Assembly: GCA_020848905.1 (NCBI GenBank) | Contig: JADLHG010000083.1 | Location: 146,169-210,168, forward strand | Reading direction: 5' to 3' | DNA length: 64,000 nucleotides | From: Deltaproteobacteria bacterium | GTDB taxonomy: Bacteria > Myxococcota_A > Polyangia > GCA-2747355 > JADLHG01 | Part shown: one piece after another, positions 58,504 to 64,000 of the stretch | How the letters are laid out: every line of letters begins with the position of its first letter | How positions within the stretch are numbered: the stretch's first letter is position 1 | Program-made: the position numbers and the translations under genes | The notes under the pieces: generated by a model | Seen by the model: only the letters and a program-made list of their open reading frames with translations | Told to the model about the DNA's origin: nothing | Database searches by the model: none

Positions 58504-59781
58504 ATGCGCACCCATACCCGTCCCGTACCGCTACTCCTGCTCCTCGGAGCGTTCGGCTCTATCGCCCCCTCGTCGGCCGAGGCCCGAAACGCGGGGTCGC
58601 CATCTCCGGCGGCCCAGCTCGAGGCCGTGAAGGCCGACTATTCGGCGCTCTGCCGCGCCCGCGCCAAGCGCTGGGAGCTCCGTCAGCGCCTCGCCGGAAG
58701 CGGATCGAGCGGCCTCATCTACTCCGACCGAAGCGGCGTGCCGTGGATGAGCATCTACCGGGAGAACATCCAGGCGTTGGCGACGTGGGGTTCCGAAGCC
58801 GAGTGCCTTGCGAAGTCCAGCAATCCAGGCCGGACGCGAGAGGCGATCGCGAGCTGCCGCGCGCAGCTCCAAGGAGTGAACGAGCTGCTCGGCAGCTTGC
58901 CCCACGCCGCGACCGGCGGCTTCGTGATCGGCGACGTTTTCAACAATGCGTGGTTGAAAGCTGAAGCCTATCGCCAGCTGACGAGAAAGATGGGGGAGAT
59001 CGTGGACGCGGTGGACAAGCTCGAGGCCGGCAAGTGCCAGGTCGTCGAGCAGCGGATCGCCCGCAACGAGGCGCTCCTGATGGCGCACGTGGACGAGCAG
59101 TACGTGACCGAGCGTCCGCTCGTCCGTCAGAAGCTGCGCGGGCTCAGCGGCAAGGCCCTCTTCGAGACAGCCCTGCGGATGATCGAGCAGGTCAACGACG
59201 TGACCCATTCGAAGCAGATCCGGCACGAAGAGGTCGAGCGCGGCGAGGCCCACATGACCGCGAGCGGGGAGGCGAGCTGGGGGGCGGAGGCCGAAACGTT
59301 CGGAGAGCTCACGGGCCGTCGTACCGGTCGGTCGCGCGCGGGCGGATCCTCGACGACGCGCATGAGCGCCGACTCCAAGTACACCCGAGACCAGCTGCTG
59401 CTGAAGGCGTCGACCTACAAGGTCAACGTGTGGAACGTCCACTCCGGTGGCGAGCAAGATACCGAGGCGCTCACGCCTGTCGAGGCCCGGCTCCTCATCG
59501 GACAGCTCCTGGACCTGAGCCAGGTCTACTCCGTGCTCAAGCTGAAGTCGCCGACGCTGGCGGCGCGGCTCACCCCGTGGATCGAACACTCCCAGATCGA
59601 CTTCGCCGTTCCCGGGGATTACCGGTCTGCGAAGTACACGGTGGGGATGAGTCACGTGGCGCGGGACGCGATCTCTCTCGAGCAGGCGGGAGTGGTCACG
59701 CCGGAATTCGCCGGAGAGCTCGACCGATCCTTGCGCCAGCCGCTCGAGGATGCGCTCACCGGAAGCAGCCTGCTCAGGTAG
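58504..59781 (+). CDS. Exported protein of unknown function
   Basis: I chose ATG 58504 because GAGGAG lies upstream and a signal peptide follows at once (PVPLLLLLGAFGSIAPSSAEA); the open frame from 58447 adds 19 residues without need. The 425-residue product is mostly helical, with two regions of charged helices (residues 70-260) and a patch of Ser/Thr/Arg in the middle (GRSRAGGSSTTR). No known motif is visible. It stands alone 220 bases after the sulfatase-like gene. Periplasmic location is inferred from the signal peptide. Confidence 0.6.
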   Translation: MRTHTRPVPLLLLLGAFGSIAPSSAEARNAGSPSPAAQLEAVKADYSALCRARAKRWELRQRLAGSGSSGLIYSDRSGVPWMSIYRENIQALATWGSEAECLAKSSNPGRTREAIASCRAQLQGVNELLGSLPHAATGGFVIGDVFNNAWLKAEAYRQLTRKMGEIVDAVDKLEAGKCQVVEQRIARNEALLMAHVDEQYVTERPLVRQKLRGLSGKALFETALRMIEQVNDVTHSKQIRHEEVERGEAHMTASGEASWGAEAETFGELTGRRTGRSRAGGSSTTRMSADSKYTRDQLLLKASTYKVNVWNVHSGGEQDTEALTPVEARLLIGQLLDLSQVYSVLKLKSPTLAARLTPWIEHSQIDFAVPGDYRSAKYTVGMSHVARDAISLEQAGVVTPEFAGELDRSLRQPLEDALTGSSLLR

Positions 59782-60108
59782 TGCGCCCAGGGCCCGCCGC
59801 GGAATAAGCCCCCAAGCCGCTGCGTGAGCGGCGGAGGGCCCGTCACGTCGCGCGGTCGGGTCACGGACGGCGGGGCGCGCGCCGGCCCTGCTGCATTTCT
59901 CGCCCAACAATCGATGACCGAATCGCTCGGCGCTCCGCCGGCACGCCATACGCCACGACAACTTCAGATAAAAATTGACCACGGTCAAATCCATTGACAC
60001 GACGCACCGGAGGGCGCTTAGGTGGGCCAAACAACGACGAGTGCTACATGCGCGCCCATGGTGGGTCGCGGGCATTTCATCGGGCCGAGGGGGAAGGAGG
60101 AGTGAATC
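59782..60108. other. Intergenic region with an A/T-rich promoter zone
   Basis: The 327-base gap before the PKD-like lipoprotein has no gene. Its left part is GC-rich and featureless. From 59960 to 60000 it becomes A/T-rich, holding the promoter and palindrome described separately. The Shine-Dalgarno of the next gene (GGAGGAG) is at about 60096-60102. Confidence 0.7.
59975..60023 (+). promoter_or_regulatory. Promoter with a TTGACC-AC-GGTCAA palindrome
   Basis: TTGACCACGGTCAA at 59975-59988 is a perfect inverted repeat of 6 bases with a 2-base centre. Five bases further lies a consensus -35 hexamer, TTGACA (59994-59999). At a spacing of 18 bases a weak -10 (TTAGGT, 60018-60023) follows. The palindrome just before the -35 is in the place of an activator or repressor operator. 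A sigma-70-like promoter for the lipoprotein at 60109 is inferred. No regulator gene is adjacent. Confidence 0.5.
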
Positions 60109-61887
60109 ATGCGTGTGAGAACGTGCGCGGTGTGGGTGGCGCTGCTGGCAGGCTGCGGCGCGCAGGAGCAGGTGGAGCGACCCGCTCCCATCGTGGGAAG
60201 CAAGGCGTCGAGCCTGGTGAGTACCTTCCTCAACGACTATCTCGAGATTGACGAGACGACCGCCGGCGGGGACGCGAACCTGATCCTCAACGGCACGAAC
60301 CAGAAGCCGCAGCCCGTCAACCCGGCCACCACGCCGACCTGGACTGACTGGACCAACGTCAACACCGCGGGGCATCGTTTCCTCGACGTCTCGGACCCCG
60401 ACACCTCCTCGTTCCCGCGCTCCATCGGCTGCGTCGGCAGCTCGAAGGTGCTGAGCAAGATGGACCTGACCTACGTTGGTCTGGCCAACAACCAGGACTA
60501 CGCCTACTTCGCCGTGCAACGCGCGAACAACAACGGCGACGCGGGCTACTACTGGCTCATGACCAAGAAGGCCCCTTCGATGCAGGGGCCCGTCGCGCCG
60601 TGCAAGGAGGGCGAGTCGCTCCTTCAATACGAGATCGGCCCGAACGACGTGCTCCTCGCTGGGCACTTCCAGCCGAGCGCGAGCCCCTTGCTGCGGGTCT
60701 TCGTGGCGCAGAAGGCCGCCACGCTTGATGCCATCGCGGCCATCGACTTCACCGACACCTCGCTCTGGAAGGAGGAGAGCTCGGCCATCGCGGCGGTGGC
60801 GGTGAACCGCACGAACACGCCTCCCGGCACGTGGGGGAGCGCGGGCGTCGCCAAGCAGGCTCTGGCCCCGAACGGAGACCTCACCCCCGAGCTGTTCGCC
60901 GAGGCGGCGCTCAAGACGTCGATCTTCACCGGTGGTTCGATCTGCGGGGCGAAGTTTTTCGGCACGGTGATCACGCGCTCCTCGGGCTCCGGCGGGACCT
61001 CTCCCGACCTGAAAGACTTCTTCGGGCCCGAGGAGTTCAGCTTCGGCAGCGTGAGCGCGAAGGCCGCGTTGACCCCGAGCTGCGGGCTGAGCGTCGGCTT
61101 CAGCGCGACGGCCACCGGCATCGACGGCGCGCCGCTGAGCAACGCGATCTGCACCTGGTCCTTCACCGACGGCAACGGAGCCACTGTGGGCAGCTCCGCA
61201 AACTGCAGCGGCAGCTTCGCGCCCGCGGCGAGCGGCACGTTCAAGGGGACGGTCACGGTCAAGGACCCGGGCTCGAACTGCTCGGACACCATCACCACTG
61301 CCGAGGCCAATGCGTACCCCGAGCTCGTGGTCCAGCCCGTGCTGGCGGCGACCTGCGCGAGCTCGTACACCTACGACGCCGTCGTCACCGGCGGCAGCAA
61401 CCCGGCCGGCGTGACCTACGCCTGGAGCTTCCCGGGGGACACGCTGCCGACCTCGTCGACCACGAAGAGCGGCGCGGTGAACGTGGGGTCGCCGGGCACC
61501 GAGTACGAGGCGCTCGTCACCGTCACCGATCCGCGCACCGACGTCGCGTGCACGGCGGGGGGCAAGGCCAAGGTCCGGCCCCTCGCGCCGCTGGCGATCA
61601 ACCTCAAGCCCTCCGCGGCGCCGCTGACCTGCGACACGAGCCTCTCGAGCGACGCCGCCACCTACGTGGCGTACCCGTCGGGCGGCAACGGTAGCTACGC
61701 CGTCGTCTGGTCGGGCGGCGGGTGCGCGCCGGGCACGAGCTGCACCATCGACCCGGCGGACAACGTCTTCTGCACGGCGGTCCCGGTGAGCGCGAGCGTC
61801 TCCGACACGAGCGGCCTCTGCCCCTCGGCGACCTCCGAGACCGAGCTCTACACGAAGACCACGACCATCACGGTCACGAACAACTAG
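60109..61887 (+). CDS. Lipoprotein with PKD/Ig-like repeats
   Basis: A strong Shine-Dalgarno precedes ATG 60109. The lipobox LLAGC places lipid on Cys16. Residues 20-300 form an unassigned domain with a phrase DYAYFAVQRANNNGDAGYYW, acidic and Asn-rich. Residues 320-592 read as three or so tandem Ig/PKD-like repeats: FSATATGIDGAPLSNAICTW, YDAVVTGGSNPAGVTYAWSF, then TYVAYPSGGNGSYAVVWSGG. Each has a YAW-type tryptophan strand and a Cys. These are adhesion-type modules on the surface. It is preceded by a well-marked promoter and followed by 198 bases of noncoding sequence. Confidence 0.75.
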   Translation: MRVRTCAVWVALLAGCGAQEQVERPAPIVGSKASSLVSTFLNDYLEIDETTAGGDANLILNGTNQKPQPVNPATTPTWTDWTNVNTAGHRFLDVSDPDTSSFPRSIGCVGSSKVLSKMDLTYVGLANNQDYAYFAVQRANNNGDAGYYWLMTKKAPSMQGPVAPCKEGESLLQYEIGPNDVLLAGHFQPSASPLLRVFVAQKAATLDAIAAIDFTDTSLWKEESSAIAAVAVNRTNTPPGTWGSAGVAKQALAPNGDLTPELFAEAALKTSIFTGGSICGAKFFGTVITRSSGSGGTSPDLKDFFGPEEFSFGSVSAKAALTPSCGLSVGFSATATGIDGAPLSNAICTWSFTDGNGATVGSSANCSGSFAPAASGTFKGTVTVKDPGSNCSDTITTAEANAYPELVVQPVLAATCASSYTYDAVVTGGSNPAGVTYAWSFPGDTLPTSSTTKSGAVNVGSPGTEYEALVTVTDPRTDVACTAGGKAKVRPLAPLAINLKPSAAPLTCDTSLSSDAATYVAYPSGGNGSYAVVWSGGGCAPGTSCTIDPADNVFCTAVPVSASVSDTSGLCPSATSETELYTKTTTITVTNN

Positions 61888-62084
61888 TACCTGGCGAGCT
61901 CTGAGCCGAGCGCGCCGGTCGGTTCCCCTTCGCGCCGATCCCTCCTGCACACCACCACCCCCGCGAGGCTGTGACCGCGGCGAGGCGGTGACGGAGTTGA
62001 CACCTTCGAGCCTCCAGCGCCCACGCGGTTGACGGCCGCTTCACGCCATCCGCCGCAGTCTGCGGGGCGCCGAGCGGCATGACG

Positions 62085-62999
62085 TCAATCCTCGGCCTTG
62101 GTGAGCATGGCCAGGCGGGTGACGTGCACCATGATGAGATCGGTGCGGTCGAAGCAATGCTTGGTCACGCGGCGTAGCGCGTACCCGAGCTGCACGGCGT
62201 ACTCGACGCAGCCGATCTTCAATATCCCGCCCTGCATCTGCGCGAGGTCGACGTGGTCGTTGGCGCTCGCGATGCGCAGGCGAACCGGCTCGAAGGTGTC
62301 GAACCGGTCGCGTTGTTGCCGGCATTCCTTCTGTTCTCGGGGACCGGTCACGTCCAGGGCCGTGACCGTGAGCTCCGGAACGGCGGCGCGTCCGTACTCC
62401 TTCAGCGTGCCATGGAGCACGGCGGTGAGGAGCTGCTCGTCTGTGTTGCGCAGGGCCAGGCCGTGTGAGTCCGGCGCGTCGGGCACCGCCACCGGGTCGG
62501 GGGCCTTGGTGGACCGGGTCAGCACGACGGTCTGGCCGCTCGGGTCGGCGAGCTCCCAGGGTTCATGTTCGTTGAGACCGCCGACCACGTCGCCTTCCGC
62601 GCGAAACGGCTCGCGGAGCACCACGTCGCCGAGCAGGAGCCGCCGGGGCCCACGGGGGTACGGTCGGATGCTTACGACCCGAGCGCGCAGGTGGGTGATC
62701 TCATCGCCCCGGTCGCCGAAGCCGGCGATGCCCGCCACGTACGGCAGCACGGCGTCCTTCAAGGTGAACGTCCGCGGGAGCGGGCCCGGCGAAGGGTCAG
62801 GGTCGAAGCGACCAACCTTGCCGTAACAGGCGGGGCTCGACCAGGGTGGGTCGGGGACCACCACTGACGTCTCCGAGGTTTGCGGCACGGCCGCCCGGCC
62901 GCACGCGCCGAGCAGCGCGACCGCAAAAACAACCCCGGTGCGTGGTAGCCGGACGAAAACAACCCCGGTGCGGGGTCGCCGGACGCGGAACCAGCTCAT
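62085..62999 (-). CDS. Lipoprotein, tandem paralogue A, signal peptide built from repeat DNA
   Basis: The protein has 304 residues. Its mature part starts GACGRAAVPQTSE and matches paralogue B (63177-64000) along its whole length, differing mainly by scattered substitutions and a few short indels. The lipobox LLGAC is in VVFAVALLGAC (Cys33). The leader in front reads RVRRPRTGVVFVRLPRTGVVFAV: the two PRTGVVF phrases are the translation of the two repeat copies at 62922-62983. No Shine-Dalgarno precedes ATG 62999. The original 5' end may have been replaced. The mature domain, with phrases such as LPYVAGIAGFGDRGDEITHLRA, is unassigned. The C-terminus (HVTRLAMLTKAED) is shared with B. Confidence 0.7.
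   Translation of the reverse strand: MSWFRVRRPRTGVVFVRLPRTGVVFAVALLGACGRAAVPQTSETSVVVPDPPWSSPACYGKVGRFDPDPSPGPLPRTFTLKDAVLPYVAGIAGFGDRGDEITHLRARVVSIRPYPRGPRRLLLGDVVLREPFRAEGDVVGGLNEHEPWELADPSGQTVVLTRSTKAPDPVAVPDAPDSHGLALRNTDEQLLTAVLHGTLKEYGRAAVPELTVTALDVTGPREQKECRQQRDRFDTFEPVRLRIASANDHVDLAQMQGGILKIGCVEYAVQLGYALRRVTKHCFDRTDLIMVHVTRLAMLTKAED
62922..62983. repeat. Two tandem copies of the CCCCGGTGCG repeat inside a signal-peptide region
   Basis: A 32-base copy (62922-62953) and a 30-base copy (62954-62983) share AAAACAACCCCGGTGCG and a right flank ending GCCGGA. The first copy has lost part of its right arm (CGTGGTAG), the second keeps CCCCG-GTG-CGGGG. They lie within the 5' end of the lipoprotein gene at 62085-62999. 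Confidence 0.75.
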
Positions 63000-63176
63000 G
63001 GAGTCGATTCATGCAGGTTGCGCACCAGAATGCGCCAAATCGCGTCCCTCCGCTCGCTCCAGAAGCCTACGTGCTTACCGGCCTCGACGGGACGACCCAT
63101 GCGGGCAGTTACCTCATCCGGGCTGGCCGGCATCCGCACGGTACGGGGCGGGCGTGCGGTCGCAGGGAGGCTGCGG

Positions 63177-64000
63177 TCAGTTCTCGGCCTTGGTGAGCAT
63201 GGCCAAGCGGGTGACGTGGACCATGATGAGATCGGTGCGGTCGAAGCAATGCTTGGTCACGCGGCGTAGCGCGTATCCGACCTGCACCGCGTACTCGACG
63301 CAGCCGATCTTCAGGATCCCGCCCTCCATCTGCGCGAGGTCGACGTGGTCGTTGGCGCTCGCGATCCGCAGGCGAACCGGCTCGAAGGTGTCGGAGCCGT
63401 AGCCTTGGTGTCGGCATTCCGTCTGTTCACGAGGACCGGTCACGTCCAGGGCCGTGATCGTGAGCTCGGGCACGGCGGCACGACCGTACTCGTTGAGCGC
63501 GCCGTGCATCTTGGCGGCGAGGAGTTGCTCGTCCTGGTTGCGCAGGGCCAGGCCTTGCGAGTCCGGCGCGTCGGGCACCGCCGGGTCGGGGGCTTTGATG
63601 GACCGGGTCAGCACGACGGTCTGCCCGCTCGGGTCGGCGAGCTCAGAGGGCGCGTGCTCCACCAGGACTCCCACCACCTCGGATTCCGCACGAAAAGGCT
63701 CGCGAAGGACGACGTCCCCGAGGAGCAGCCGCCGGGGCCCACGAGGGTAGGGTCGGATGTTTACGACCCGCGCGCGCAGATGGGTGATCGCATCGCCCCG
63801 GTCGCCGTAGCCTACGATGCCTCCAACGTACGGCAGCACAGCCTCCTTCAAGGAGAACGTCCGCGGCAATGGCCCCGGCGAAGGCTCGGGGTCGAAGCGA
63901 CCAACCTTGCCGTAACAGGCGGGGCTCGACCAGGGTGGGTCGGGGGCCACCACCGCCGTCTCGGACGTCTGCGGCACGGCCGCCCGGCCGCACGCGCCGA
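63177..64000 (-). CDS. Lipoprotein, tandem paralogue B, 5' end outside window
   Basis: The frame is open from the window edge to 63177. At the edge the text reads GACGRAAVPQTSE in the same frame as paralogue A, so the real start lies beyond base 64000 and the GTG near 63977 is internal. The visible part of about 274 residues matches A closely: SPACYGKVGRFDPEPSPGPLP, VGGIVGYGDRGDAITHLRA, GILKIGCVEYAVQVGYALRR. No repeat copies are visible within the sequence available. The tandem arrangement points to a recent gene duplication; divergence is scattered and includes conservative changes. The function is unknown. Confidence 0.7.
   Translation of the reverse strand, partial: GACGRAAVPQTSETAVVAPDPPWSSPACYGKVGRFDPEPSPGPLPRTFSLKEAVLPYVGGIVGYGDRGDAITHLRARVVNIRPYPRGPRRLLLGDVVLREPFRAESEVVGVLVEHAPSELADPSGQTVVLTRSIKAPDPAVPDAPDSQGLALRNQDEQLLAAKMHGALNEYGRAAVPELTITALDVTGPREQTECRHQGYGSDTFEPVRLRIASANDHVDLAQMEGGILKIGCVEYAVQVGYALRRVTKHCFDRTDLIMVHVTRLAMLTKAEN

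Overview
The window is very GC-rich, densely coded DNA from a Gram-negative bacterium, most likely a member of the Myxococcota (myxobacteria or relatives). Three predicted exported proteins end in a MYXO-CTERM-like tail (Cys, hydrophobic stretch, Arg cluster). There are many lipoproteins with Asp/Gly-rich linkers, a protein with the cysteine-rich DUF4215 (myxobacterial disulfide) motif, an Oar-like TonB-dependent receptor, and many hybrid histidine kinases. No rRNA, tRNA, phage or CRISPR was seen.

Layout. 1-6464: a partial gene, a B12-binding-type radical SAM protein, then exported proteins (LamG-like lipoprotein, zinc-ribbon membrane protein, large HExxH protein with thrombospondin type 3 repeats). 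6710-9800: an exported protein and a two-gene set pairing a flavodiiron-type oxygen-binding (ODP-like) protein with a soluble hybrid kinase. 9829-15211: exported unknown, LytM/M23 protein, DUF885 metallopeptidase-like protein, FHA protein, one unknown. 15260-21025: a complete MacAB-TolC-type export operon (ATPase, TolC, MacA, two FtsX-type permeases). 21155-23727: three intergenic arrays of short GC-rich palindromic repeats surrounding a REP-associated tyrosine transposase (RAYT). 23664-32701: accessory genes (beta-helix protein, DsbA-fold isomerase, SRPBCC, methyltransferase, DUF1697, AlkD-like, DUF1059-cupin, DUF4395) and a decayed two-component system. 32878-41010: TonB receptor coupled to a lipoprotein, a second lipoprotein of the same new-looking family, a tail-anchored acidic protein, a possible kinase-fold protein. 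41116-47289: NYN-LOTUS protein, HEAT-like lipoprotein, DUF4336 protein, an exported protein and a large PHP-domain hydrolase. 47382-55092: a six-gene, largely overlapping operon of lipoprotein, porin, phosphate-binding-like protein and three kinases in series. 55129-64000: PilZ protein, sulfatase-like lipoprotein, exported proteins and two tandem paralogous lipoproteins, the last cut by the window end.

The most interesting system is the RAYT with its repeat family. The same core, CCCCG-GTG-CGGGG with variants, occurs on both sides of the transposase gene and again at about 32.2, 47.35 and 62.9 kb. In two genes the repeat supplies the stop codon, giving the tail PHRG, and in a third two copies are read through as the start of a lipoprotein signal peptide. 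The second system worth attention is the sensor operon at 47-55 kb, in which three kinases with different states of degeneracy are translationally coupled to a periplasmic binding-like protein. All functional statements come from reading motifs by eye; no database search was run.
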